A DNA stretch of 22,115 bases from Saccoglossus kowalevskii. Lineage: Eukaryota; Hemichordata; Enteropneusta; Harrimaniidae. The notes beneath the pieces are model-generated. The model had not been told where the DNA came from and searched no databases. It worked only from the letters and a program-made list of their open reading frames with translations. Positions 1 to 8,998 of this stretch are shown piece by piece. The DNA lies in NCBI RefSeq assembly GCF_000003605.2, contig NW_003152254.1:421585-443699 (forward strand), in the 5' to 3' direction. The position numbers and the translations under genes were made by a program. Within the stretch, counting starts at the first letter, position 1, and every line of letters begins with the position of its first letter.

Positions 1-990
1 CATAGTCTTTCTAAATTTCAGTTTTTATTGTTTATAATTATTGACAGCAATAACACTTGTTTTCTGTTGTGAAACCATTTCCAGTTATTATGATTGTGTA
101 CACGACAGCTTTCCCCCACACAATAAGACATGTATGGATATGTGCGAGTATGTTTGTTGGGTTAATATGCCACTTCTTTATATCCCACAATGTCCGGTAA
201 TTCTAACTAACTAATATTTCGCAAATTTGCGTAGCCTTACTTCTACTCCCATATTGTCCTTAATAGTGAAGGTTAATGCGTATATATTGTAAATTACACA
301 GAGGTAACACTACAATACATTTCCCTTTACATTCCCCTGTATTACATAACAGTCTTGAGCTGAGGCAGTTATGGTTCTACAACCATCACCAGTTCTCTTG
401 TATTTACTGTATTTCTTTTGTACTGTGGCAAAGTGGAAGTCAATACAAATAAATGACAAAGTAACTCTATGGAATTTAATGAGATTAGAATCGTTGGTTC
501 GGGACTAAATTGATAGGGGCAAAATGTGTATGTCAAGAGGTCATTCGAGACGTGCAAAAATGTTGTTTCTTTTCATCCGTCATCGACGACTGTGGGGGTT
601 GATCAAAATACGACTCCACTATTTAAAACAGTGTATTATCGTATATTATTATACATCTGGCACCGTAACGTCATAATTTACAGCGTGCATACATGTCGCA
701 AAGCAAGAATTACCAGAATCCTAATTCAGCTAAAGTGACGACAATCTTATTGTGAGAATATACTTTCCTTTCACTTAGCGATATCTTGAATTAATGAAAT
801 TATGGATTAACTAAACTAGTAAAAATAACATGCCAGCTAAAAAGACATGCTTTACAGTAAATAAGGGCGGCATTCCAAAATGGGTGAAATATCAAACACT
901 GTCCTTCAAAATGTTATCTAAATCACACTAGTTTTCCCCACATTTATCATAAAAAAATCAATAATGAAAATGGGTGCTTTATTTTCACAG
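1..990. other. Presumed intron of fucosyltransferase paralogue 1, no gene seen
   Basis: This stretch precedes the first recognisable exon of paralogue 1. By analogy with paralogue 2, whose equivalent intron is 2.7 kb, it is most likely the 3' part of a large intron. It is AT-rich. Short reading frames occur on both strands, but none resembles the missing upstream catalytic exon or any family I recognise. Confidence 0.5.
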
Positions 991-1156
991 CTGTTTGCAG
1001 AGTGGATACTGGTCGAAGCGAGCATGCAAAGAGGAAGATTCACTCAACATTCAAATCATGTCCCAATTAACGGACTTGATGGTTCAAAGGTTATTAGATT
1101 ATTTGGACGTGGAGAAGTACGAGTGTGTGTATATAGCCTCCCCTCCCATTCCACAG
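991..1156 (+). CDS. O-fucosyltransferase-like paralogue 1, third-from-last exon (gene partial, 5' end off window)
   Basis: This is an internal exon of a GT-B-type O-fucosyltransferase-like gene whose upstream exons lie left of the window. The acceptor follows a T-rich tract (ttattttcacag) and the donor is CAG|GTGGGT. It starts in phase 2 (one base completes a codon) and ends in phase 0. It encodes 55 residues from CLQSGYW to ASPPIPQ. The exon at 9617 has exactly the same length and phases, with shared Cys 1, Cys 12 and the segment Y-x-C-[VI]-[YF]-I-A-x-P-P (13 of 55 identical by eye). The C-[VI]-[YF]-I-A strand probably belongs to the donor-binding Rossmann-like half. The family assignment rests on the better preserved exons of paralogue 2. 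Whether this gene has the same repeat stem cannot be seen here. Confidence 0.72.
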
Positions 1157-2053
1157 GTGGGTGGAAGACCGCCCTCAACGGTATTTAATACAAATCCCAT
1201 TCACGGAAATTTCCCACGCGTCGGCGCAGAGTGTTTTATTTGGGTTTTATTGCAAACGTTTTGCAAACATACACGAGAAAAAACACAAACATTTTTATGT
1301 TCATATTCATGACACAATAACTTGTTTGTGGCGCCCACAATGCAGTTGACAACCGACGGTTACCCTAAAACTCCGGCCGAAAATTCTGCTTTGAAACGGG
1401 CCAACGTAATCCATTCACCTATCAAAGTAATACTGAATAGGTAATCAGGTCGTCGATTCTGAGCGAAGATCTCACGCTGACACTTATTTCCGAGTACCGA
1501 CATTAATTTACATAATCTGGGAAAAATGTATATACATTTTGTAACATATTCCACACAGACGTATATATGTGGTTACGATTCAGTAAAGACATCTTTCTAA
1601 TATACACATGTTTCAAGAAGAAACTAATAATTCTCATGAACAGCATAAATTCAATATACCAGATTTATTTTACGTACGATTATGACTTATCGTCACATAC
1701 TTGGACCTTGTAATCGACAAGGCCAGGCGCACGATCTGCCAATGGGAATATTGGACAGTCTTAAAATGAGACAACACATCTTGAATCAAGACAATAAACC
1801 CATATACATAACAACTTTGATCTGATCAAGATCTTGACATTGTTAGTAAATGAAAGTATAATAAGAGTAATTCCAGTCGACTGGTGAAGCAGCCAGACAG
1901 GAGTTCGAAACGGACGACTGTTATGAATAATAAAATGAGTTCCGACAGGGAAAATCGAACAAGTATCGCAATGGCTTTCACTTAAACGTCGTATACATTA
2001 TTTGTTCACCATGCTCATGCACTACTTCAGTACGTTTTTTTCTTATCTCGCAG
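1157..2053 (+). other. Intron of paralogue 1
   Basis: GT-AG intron (GTGGGT at the donor, ttatctcgcag at the acceptor). I see no gene, RNA or recognisable repeat inside it. Confidence 0.65.
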
Positions 2054-2189
2054 GAATTTGTTCTCAAAATTGCTGCAAAGTTCCCGCACACTGTCACACT
2101 GAGTCACGTATTAAAATTGTCACCGGAAATATCAAAACACAGAGATGACGTGTATGCGATATCGATTCTGGAACAAGAAATAGCAGTCA
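2054..2189 (+). CDS. O-fucosyltransferase-like paralogue 1, penultimate exon
   Basis: The exon is bounded by tatctcgcag and A|GTAAGC. It enters in phase 0 and leaves in phase 1, encoding 45 residues that begin EFVLKIAAK and end QEIAV. Its counterpart at 10254 is the same length, with the same phases and the same QEIAV ending (14 of 45 identical). In O-fucosyltransferases this segment precedes the C-terminal [AS]-D-x-F-I-G motif and helps shape the GDP-fucose pocket. An overlapping minus-strand frame over 2132-2440 is a shadow. Confidence 0.7.
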
Positions 2190-2647
2190 GTAAGCAACTG
2201 TTTTTCAGATTCTCGTAAACCTGTTACCAACTCCACTAACTCGCACCGATTCGACGAAGGGATTGTGTGGAGAGCAGATCTAGAAGTAGCGAAGACAGTG
2301 AAATCAGTTTCGTTCGTTTGTAGTCGTTCGTCAACTTCGTTAAATCTCCCACATCGGTTGACACAAATCAAACAAAAGGTATTCTCCACGCTGTAGCCGG
2401 CCTTCATTTCACCCACTGACACCTCAAATGCCTTCGCCACTAGAGGGCGGTGTGAGCAAATTTGAATTGAATACTAAATTAAGGAACACGCCAAAACTAA
2501 TCTAATATACAAGATATATTCAGGTTTATTTTCGTATCGTCTGCCTGCCACAAGTCAGAATTAAAATTGATATTGTCTACCTTATTTACTGGCAATCATT
2601 TGACCCTATTTTGTACTTTCATCTCATCTTGTTTTCTTAATTCTTAG
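2190..2647 (+). other. Intron of paralogue 1
   Basis: GT-AG intron (GTAAGC; ttcttag). A moderately GC-rich patch at 2215-2445 keeps a minus-strand frame open, but I recognise nothing in it. Confidence 0.6.
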
Positions 2648-2784
2648 GAGCTGACTTGTTCATCGGCTGGAGAGAATCGAGCTGGACACAATCAGTGTAT
2701 CGTATGCGAAATTCCAAAGGAAGGAAGAATGTGCCGCTACCACGCGTACCCGGCATGCCTAAGGTGTTGCAGGTCATCTGGTGA
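2648..2784 (+). CDS. O-fucosyltransferase-like paralogue 1, terminal exon
   Basis: This is the last coding exon, with acceptor ttcttag and stop TGA at 2782-2784. Joining the phase-1 A of the previous exon gives R, so the protein reads QEIAV-R-ADLFIGW. It continues with RESSWTQSVYRMR, a [KS]-G-rich turn, and ends LQVIW. The A-D-x-F-I-G-x-x-x-S-[ST]-[WF] block is the C-terminal signature of GDP-fucose protein O-fucosyltransferases, contacting the nucleotide sugar in known family structures. It matches the terminal exon of paralogue 2 at 22 of 45 positions, the best conserved part of the pair, and both proteins end in Trp. There is no KDEL-type ER retrieval signal. Confidence 0.78.
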
Positions 2785-2944
2785 AAGAAATGTGTGTCGG
2801 CAGAGGGCGCTTCAATATGATATAATTACACTAGAGCACGTGGTCACGCACACATTAATTTTCGCGTACCATGCAGTAGCAATGATGCACACATGTTGGC
2901 ATCGTGTTTACCAAAGTGTGATACTGAATATTTGGTAAACATGA

Positions 2945-2950
2945 AATAAA
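2945..2950 (+). promoter_or_regulatory. Candidate polyadenylation signal AATAAA for paralogue 1
   Basis: A canonical AATAAA lies about 160 nt after the TGA stop at 2782-2784, inside AT-rich DNA. A second one occurs near 3020. The position suits the 3' end of paralogue 1, but no cleavage site can be proven from sequence. Confidence 0.45.
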
Positions 2951-4223
2951 TATATTTTGTTTGCGATTACTTAATTAAATCTGTATTAAAGTGTTTAACG
3001 TGGCGATATAACAAATCGCAATAAAGCCGCCTAGATATCGCTGCGATAGAGAAAGTCACGAACATTGTTTTTGCACTTTAGCAAGTGTTTCGTTCACGCG
3101 TACCACCGTGCATCTGATCTATGTAACCATGCAACAATTGGCACATTGGATGTCCGAGAATACAGCACGTCTCGTGAGATTCTCGCTCTCAACGATATCT
3201 ATGCGCCATTTGCGTCTATTGGGATGTGAGGTAAATAATTCATGGAAAAAAAAAATGTAAAGTGTCCAGTGAACTCGCTAGTGACATTTAGGAAAATACT
3301 TTACTGTAGGAACGTTTCATACACTGAAGGTAACATTGAATTTTCACAAGTGTTCACCATGAAGTGTTCCGATCCGCATTAAATCACAACTATTTGCATA
3401 TGTAATTTTCTTGTACATACTAATCTTGTAACCTTTGTGATGACATCCGGGATACTGACCGATACGCTATTTGTTTAATCGATGAAACATAACGTTTGAA
3501 GGTCGGAAAAACGACGACCTTACTCTCGGGGGGGGGCTGATATTGGTTCGAGTTGCGATTGATTTGTACAATTAATTCAGTTAATTTTATTTATCTTATT
3601 TTTTCATGAACGCAGAAAGCCCATGTGACCCATGATTATTGCAGGATATCAATTTGATCGAAGAACAGCAATCGCCCAATCAAATTACTCCTATCAACTA
3701 TATATGTGAGCACAATTTAGTTTGAACCCGTCTGTAAAATGTACAGCCATTGGGATATTTTTTTTCTAAGTGTATATTTATTATTCATATTTCGGAAGTG
3801 TTGTATTTAAAGTATTAGTAATCGCGGGATCCAACAAACATACGGTAACACGTATATAATAAAAACACAAATTAAATGATAAAAAAATAGTTAAAATGAA
3901 ATAAACTATAAGAAGTGAAAAACAATATTTCTCCAATCGAGTGGAATCGTATATATATATGAAGGCAGAATGTGATGTGTCTCCGTATGGTAGCGATAAC
4001 ACTCGTAGCAGCATTTCGTGTCCATAACGGGCCAACATGATATTATGAATTTCATTGTGTCGCTGAATTTCCGGCATTGGCTATACTTGCGATAAGAACG
4101 TCACATGTTTCGTATTAGTTTTGTTGTTTACACACTGTAATTAATGAACCCAGAATATAAAGCCAAATGTCTCATATTTAGTACACGTAATTTAAAAACA
4201 TTCTAACGTTATCATACTTCTTT
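2951..4223. other. Intergenic spacer between the two fucosyltransferase paralogues
   Basis: AT-rich DNA with short unconvincing frames. It probably holds the promoter and first exon or exons of paralogue 2, which I could not identify with confidence. One weak first-exon candidate (3129-3230) is discussed among the rejected items. Confidence 0.4.
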
Positions 4224-4227
4224 TTAA

Positions 4228-4365
4228 AGCGGAAGGGTCGTCACCTGCGCACGCGCGGGAATTGAGTCCCAAGCGATGATGCCAACACACGCTAAAACGC
4301 AAAGGCTCGTGGATAGACGCTTGTTTGTAAAGAATGAGACATGCGCAGGCGACGACTTCTTCGCT
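4228..4365. mobile_element. TTAA-flanked MITE, subfamily A copy 1
   Basis: A 138-bp non-coding element with terminal inverted repeats of about 25 bp. The left end reads AGCGGAAGGGTCGTCACCTG. The right end, reverse complemented, reads AGCGAAGAAGTCGTCGCCTG. TTAA stands immediately left (4224-4227) and TTGA, a one-base variant, immediately right (4366-4369). It matches the element at 8906-8998 over the left 70 bp nearly base for base. TTAA target duplications are typical of piggyBac and Kolobok DNA transposons; assignment to either is an inference because there is no transposase. Confidence 0.8.
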
Positions 4366-4904
4366 TTGATATCTGTACTCAGTGAAGTGAAAATAAAATA
4401 CTGTTGAAGAACATGTGTATGTATGTGTATGCTGACTTTTCTCCTAAAACGTATATTTTGAATGTTAGTGATGTGATGCGATGCCTAGACTTCCGACATT
4501 GTTGTAATTATCCCTGTTTATTACCGCATAAACCATATTGGCGATAGCCTACATCATAGTCATCGCAGCGCGCTCTGTCCGATTCTGATGGGTCCCATAC
4601 GACGCATACACAACGCGTGTATATAAATTATTTGCGTGGAGATGTGGCGCTTTAAGCACGACTCTCTCCAAGTCTCATCTGCTAGGGAATAAATCTGGGG
4701 CACAGTTTTTCGCCTCGACCAAGTGGACCAACCGGTTTTGCGGTCGCCCTTTATTCAGTGGTAAAACTCGAAGATTAAACTAGCTAACTACAATTAATAA
4801 ACACGGCACAAGAACCACTACGCTAATAAGTTGTTCTTCGTTGGTTCCTTTCACAACAGTCGTGGTGTTTGAATTGTGCTCATTAACCAAGTACATTTAT
4901 TCTA

Positions 4905-4997
4905 ACGTCACGAAGAATGGGGTTGCCGCCCCGTTTACGTCACGAAGAATGGGGTTGCCGCCCCGTTTACGTCGCGAAGAATAGGGTTGCCGCCCAC
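4905..4997. repeat. GC-rich 32-bp tandem repeat, about 3 copies
   Basis: Units begin at 4905, 4937 and 4969, each opening ACGTC[AG]CGAAGAAT and containing GGGTTGCCGCCC. The first two copies are essentially identical; the third has two substitutions and fades after 4997. The period is not a multiple of three, so the frame across it is not a conserved protein. It sits 68 bp before the acceptor of the large exon of paralogue 2. Confidence 0.9.
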
Positions 4998-5065
4998 GGG
5001 TTTTCAATCAGGATATTTGCATTTAGAGATTATACTGACTGTCTACTCTGTTTCTTTCATCACAG

Positions 5066-6894
5066 GGTGACTGGTTCATTAATCAGCGGACTTCGTACAA
5101 GACCGGTGACACGGAAGCTGCCATACTTAGACAAGGTAAAGGAGATACGGGCAACTACGCAGAAAGAGCCCGTTCAGAAATTGAACCAAAAGATCGCCTT
5201 CAAGTACCAGGTTTAGAACAGTTTCACGAGCAGTTGCCGGTGGTAAATATTTTGGAAAACCAAATACCAATAACACACAACGATGACAGCCAATTACCGA
5301 CGATAAACAAGCCATTGACGGAGCCAAACTCCTTTGGTGCCCAATTTCCAGTGGTTAACAATTTCGACAAGCGATTACCAGAAGTGAATACGCTTGACAA
5401 CCAGCCCGAAGTGAACAGTTTTGACCGCAGATTACCAGAGTTAACCCAAGCTGACACATCTTCAACACAAATAGAACATGTTGAAAATCCGCTACCAATG
5501 GTTAACAATTTTAACAGCCCATCACCAGAAATGAACAGGCTTGACAACCGGTTGCCCGAGGCAAACAGATTTGAACAAAATTTACCAGACTTAACACAAC
5601 CTGACACATCTTCAACACAGATAGAACATGTTGAAAATCCGCTACCAATGGTTAACAATCTTAATAACGAACGATTACTAGGGTTAACCAAATTTGGCAA
5701 ACCTTTAACAGAGTTAGAAAATGTTAACAATCAAATACGAGTGGTCAACAATTTTGACAACAATTCACCAGCAGTGAACACGCTTGACAATACGTTATCG
5801 GATGTAGACAAATATGGCCAACAATTAAAGTTAAACCAGTTTGACAAACCTTTAACCCAGATCGAAAATAAATTACCAGTCGTCAACAGTATTGAAAATC
5901 GTTTACCAGAAGTGAATAGTTTTGCCCAACAATCACCTGTGCTAGACAGATTTGACCAGTCATTACCAGAAAAACAACGCCTTGGCACACCTCCAACAGA
6001 CGCGAGTACTATTACCAAACCGTTACCAGCAGCCGCTGATTTAGACCAACGATTACCAGAAGTGAACAGCTTTGACCAAAGATCGCCAGAGCTTGACCAG
6101 CCTGACCAACGATCAGCAGAGCTAGACCGTTTTAACCAAGCGTTATCACATGCCCAACAGATGGACCAAGGCATTCACACGCAAACAGAAGCGAGCACAT
6201 TACATGCCCATGCACCTGCTGACGAGAAAACATACACGAGCAATCAAAAATACATTGCCCCCTTCCATTCGTACATTGATTCCGGACCAGACTGGGCATT
6301 CTCAATGTTCCGTATAGAATTACGACTGGCTCTTTTGCAACAACGTGCTCTTGTTTCGGTTCCGTTTCGTGTGTATTCCAGAACGGAAGATAAACTAAAT
6401 ATGTTTGCCATGAAAACACTGAAAGAGACATTCGATGTGAAGAAACTACAGGAAATTGTTTCCATTGTGTCGTTGGATGACTTCTACGGCGATTGTCAAA
6501 ATGAATTTCAACCGGACCCGGTCCTACTATGGAAGCCGTACTACTTCGTTCAAGACAAAAATCTCAGCGGTTACGACCGATATATCGCAATGAAGAAAGC
6601 ATTTCGTGATATCAACGCTCGTTATCCTGTAACTAAAAGCGCTAAAGAATCATCGTCTCTTGAAGACAGTCAGAATTTTCTCAGCTCGATCTCTGATAAA
6701 AGATGCTTAGCTTTGTATTTGGATCAAGACATTCAATGGATGAAGACAGCCGAAGATAGTAAACTCAACTCTCTGATAAACCAGCATCTTTCTTTCGCTC
6801 CTTATATTCGTGAATTGGTTGACTCGGTGTTTGAAAAAATATGCGATGGAAAGCCTTTTGTGGCTGTGCATTGGAGAAACCAAACAGGGGAAAG
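5066..6894 (+). CDS. O-fucosyltransferase-like paralogue 2, large exon: repeat stem plus N-terminal catalytic half
   Basis: This exon runs from acceptor tttctttcatcacag to donor GAAAG|GTTAGT, phase 0 in and phase 2 out, about 609 codons. The frame is open from 5039 but has no ATG before the repeats, so an upstream exon must supply the start and, presumably, a Golgi/ER signal anchor. Residues 1-55 (GDWFINQRTS...) form a charged spacer. Residues 56-369 are about thirty ~10-residue repeats, consensus LPEVNxFDxR. From about residue 390 comes a GDP-fucose protein O-fucosyltransferase-like fold. SGPDWAFSMFRIELRLAL (from residue 406) stands where the family usually has GGxxNQ. LSFAPYIREL precedes the strand FVAVHWRNQTGE, with H602 and R604 at the donor-site H-x-R position. 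Cysteines occur only in the catalytic part. The predicted role is transfer of fucose or a related sugar to secreted proteins in the ER/Golgi; substrate and activity are unknown. Confidence 0.75.
5231..6172 (+). repeat. In-frame ~30-bp tandem repeat encoding decapeptides (glycosyltransferase stem)
   Basis: About thirty degenerate units of roughly 30 bp encode LPEVNxFDxR-like decapeptides: a hydrophobic-Pro pair, an acidic or Val position, Asn, then Asp/Asn and Gln/Arg. Variants include LPMVNNFNSP, LPEANRFEQN, SPELDQPDQR and LTQIENK. Superimposed is a 150-bp higher-order duplication: about 80 bp from 5432 reappear at 5582 with a few differences, encoding TQxDTSSTQIEHVENPLPM both times. Because the period is a multiple of three, the opposite strand stays open over most of the array (6174-5224), an artefact of composition. 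Confidence 0.88.
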
Positions 6895-7062
6895 GTTAGT
6901 TAATTATGTTAATAACGTTGATTACAGCTTGGACTTTCAGTTGTGAAACATGACAAAACAAACACTGCCAGTGATACAATTCGAGAATAAAAACAAAACA
7001 AAGGAAACGCAACCAAAGGCGCCGACCACGCGCGTTGTAAATAAATAGAACATGTTGCGACG

Positions 7063-7109
7063 AGGAATCTAACTTGCCTCTTTTACACACTCAAACGCAA
7101 ACACCTGCT
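7063..7109 (+). repeat. 47-bp direct repeat, left copy
   Basis: It begins AGGAATCTAACTTGCCTC and ends CACCTGCT. A second copy at 7522-7568 differs at 2 of 47 positions. The pair brackets the RecQ-like fragment in the same orientation. Confidence 0.85.
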
Positions 7110-7267
7110 CATCTTCGCTAGCCAAGGTCTATGTTTATTCGGCCCATCCTCTAAACAGACATTGGTAGAACGACCATCAAATATGCGTATTCTAACAGTT
7201 GCGGCTAATCATTGTCCAATCAGTTTGTGCGTTACAAATCCCTCTTTGGCGTTTCATTTTAAACAAA

Positions 7268-7447
7268 ATGACGGCGCCCATGAATCGTGATGTTTGTGAT
7301 GATAACATTGCGAAAGTTTTTGGTGTTGGTGCCCTCAAGCCTTATCAGGTACAGGCAGTCAACGCAGTTTTGTGTGTGAAGGATGTCTTCATAGCGACAA
7401 AAACATGTAGTGGAATTTTGTTTTATAATTTGTTACGTCCAAGCTGA
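7268..7447 (+). pseudogene. Truncated RecQ-like helicase N-terminal fragment
   Basis: From ATG 7268 the frame encodes about 59 residues and then stops. The part FGVGALKPYQVQAVNAVL followed by KDVFIATKT resembles the start of a RecQ-family superfamily 2 helicase: the aromatic/LKP-x-Q-x-x-A motif 0 and the KDVF strand leading into Walker A. The Walker A itself reads CSGILFY where G-[KS]-[ST]-L-x-Y is expected, so the nucleotide-binding lysine is gone and the frame ends soon after. It cannot be an active helicase. Its place between inverted arms suggests either capture of a host gene fragment or a relic of a helicase-encoding transposon. Confidence 0.55.
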
Positions 7448-7521
7448 TTGGGGCGATGTTTCGAGGCGCTCAATCAGATTTCACTGCTTAAAACACGGGA
7501 CCGTGCGATTCGTACGATGCA

Positions 7522-7568
7522 AGGAATCTAACTTGCCTCTTTTACTCACTCAAACGCACACACCTGCT
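7522..7568 (+). repeat. 47-bp direct repeat, right copy
   Basis: It matches 7063-7109 at 45 of 47 positions, offset 459 bp, downstream of the RecQ-like fragment. Confidence 0.85.
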
Positions 7569-8054
7569 ATTTCTGCAATAATCTCTAGTACTGCCTGGAG
7601 AAGTGCGTATTATTAAGTCTTTATCGTAGTGTTGTTTGTAATAGTTGAAAATGATACATCCACGTGAATCTGAACATATGAGATCGAAGGAGTCTCTGTT
7701 TTCAACAGCTGTATTTATCTAACTTTGCTATCGCTAAGCTATGCTCCTTGATTGCACGTCATCATGTTCACACAATCGCAGACAATTATCGGAGTGTCCT
7801 TTGAAATGGCAAATTTTCTCGATCATTTACGAGTACGCCGATCAAGGATCAATGTTGCGTTCGAGTTGAGTTACTAGTAATTACAAGACTGATTTACATT
7901 TTTCTTGCGTTTTTTTTTTTATCAATGTATTAAATATAAGTGCGTTGGGAAATAGCATAATTATATCACCAGAGTGGAAGAGACTGGCGAGACTGTGTAA
8001 CAACGTGTCCTATTTATTTCCTACCTGCGTGGTCGGCGCCTTTGATTGCATTTA

Positions 8055-8120
8055 TTTTGTATTTGTATTTTTGAAATGTGTTTGTTTTGTATTTGTATTT
8101 TTGAAATGTGTTTGTTTTGT
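8055..8120 (+). repeat. 30-bp tandem duplication in the right inverted arm
   Basis: TTTTGTATTTGTATTTTTGA and the following ATGTGTTTG occur twice in succession with a period of 30 bp. The matching left arm has only one comparable stretch, so the duplication arose after the arms diverged. Confidence 0.85.
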
Positions 8121-8533
8121 CACGTCTCGCAACTGAAAGTCCAAGCTGACTTTGTTTTGGCTGTAAATGCAATCATTCTTACATTATTCATAAAAATCAC
8201 GCTCTTAAGTAACATGTCGCTTCTATGACGTCAACATGACGTATCTGGATACAAAATTGTAAAATTCACGTCAATAAAATTGTTATGGGAAATTCTGTAT
8301 GATTCTAAATTTTTAGTTTTGCAAGTCAAATAAAAATGGCGGTGAGACAAATCATAGAAAATCGCATATACAAACTGGTATTTACAGATTCATAATTTAA
8401 AAGAAAACATCTATTCTTTTTAAATAAAAAAACAAATATTAACGCATGAAAAAATGAAAGGTAAGAATTTTCCAAAATTCATATACTATTTCAGATCACA
8501 CTATTCTTAATCTTTGGATTATGTGTATGTTAA

Positions 8534-8665
8534 AGGACGGCAGTCGTCGTGTCGCGTCCTGTTCGATATGCCGACTCGTAGCGACGTATACAACGCATGT
8601 AAAATACAGTGTTTTATTTTATTTACATGAAATTCGAACACGCGCTGCGCGACGACCACTGCGCT
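8534..8665. mobile_element. TTAA-flanked MITE, subfamily B
   Basis: A 132-bp element with exact TTAA on both sides (8530-8533 and 8666-8669). The left terminus reads AGGACGGCAGTCGTCGTGTC; the right terminus, reverse complemented, reads AGCGCAGTGGTCGTCGCGCA. Internal stretches also pair (GTTCGA near 8559 with TCGAAC near 8634; CATGTAAAAT near 8597 with ATTTACATG near 8621), so most of it can fold back on itself. The ends share AG and AGTCGTC with subfamily A, suggesting related transposases. No coding capacity. Confidence 0.75.
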
Positions 8666-8905
8666 TTAATCAATGCCAAACGAGATGAAAGTGGTTGAAC
8701 AGGCATTTTGTTTAGGGTGACACCATCCTATTTGATTGTAGTCAAAGTAACATCTTGTAACGTGACGTCATTTGTTTACAATTGTGCCAACCGCCATGTG
8801 ATGTCTGATAAATAATATATTGCCGACTGGTTATCACAAGCTTGCACTTTGCTATGACAACGTTGTATATAAGCTGTTTTATTGCGAGACGAATCGCAAA
8901 GTTAA

Positions 8906-8998
8906 AGTGGGAGGGTCGTCACCTGCGCACGCGCGGGAATTGAGTCCCAAGCGACGATAACAACACACGCTAAAAGCACAGGTGACGACTTCCCCGCT
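8906..8998. mobile_element. TTAA-flanked MITE, subfamily A copy 2
   Basis: A 93-bp element with perfect TTAA duplications at 8902-8905 and 8999-9002. The termini are AGTGGGAGGGTCGTCACCTG and, on the reverse complement of the right end, AGCGGGGAAGTCGTCACCTG. The left 70 bp match the copy at 4228 almost exactly, including CACGCGCGGGAATTGAGTCC. It lacks about 45 bp of the interior present in that copy, an internal deletion typical of MITEs. Confidence 0.85.

Larger units (their letters stand above)
6923..8150. mobile_element. Inverted-repeat element of ~1.2 kb (non-autonomous)
   Basis: The left segment from about 6926 (CAGCTTGGACTTTCAGTTG) to about 7055 reappears in inverted orientation at about 8005-8146, ending CAACTGAAAGTCCAAGCTG. 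Shared blocks include GGCGCCGACCACGC and AAATAAATAG in the same order on the inverted copy. The arms are about 130-150 bp and diverged. Between them lie a decayed RecQ-like helicase fragment and a 47-bp direct repeat. The CAG...CTG ends resemble DNA-transposon termini, but I see no matching target-site duplication, so the superfamily and exact limits are uncertain. Confidence 0.65.

Noticed and set aside
3129-3230. Possible first exon of paralogue 2: ATG, 34 codons, donor GAG|GTAAAT in matching phase 0
   Set aside because: It encodes no clear signal peptide or membrane anchor, lies 1.8 kb away, and one matching phase in three is expected by chance.
3739-3806. Short hydrophobic frame MYSHWDIFFLSVYLLF as a signal anchor for paralogue 2
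   Set aside because: It has no donor in the right phase and the charge distribution suits the opposite orientation to a type II Golgi enzyme.
3781-4077. 98-codon minus-strand frame with hydrophobic middle
   Set aside because: Composition is that of AT-rich DNA, with no splice, start or family support.
4907-5216. 99-codon + strand frame across the 32-bp repeats
   Set aside because: The period is not divisible by three, so the repeated peptide changes frame each unit, and its 3' part is out of frame with the real exon.
5224-6174. Long minus-strand open frames (147 and 168 codons) antisense to the decapeptide array
   Set aside because: They mirror a 30-bp in-phase repeat; any period divisible by three keeps other frames open. 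Ser/Leu/Gly/Asn-rich content has no domain, and the + strand frame splices into a recognisable enzyme.
7945-8228. Two Phe/Val/Cys-rich + strand frames
   Set aside because: They are translations of the 30-bp tandem duplication and inverted-repeat arm.
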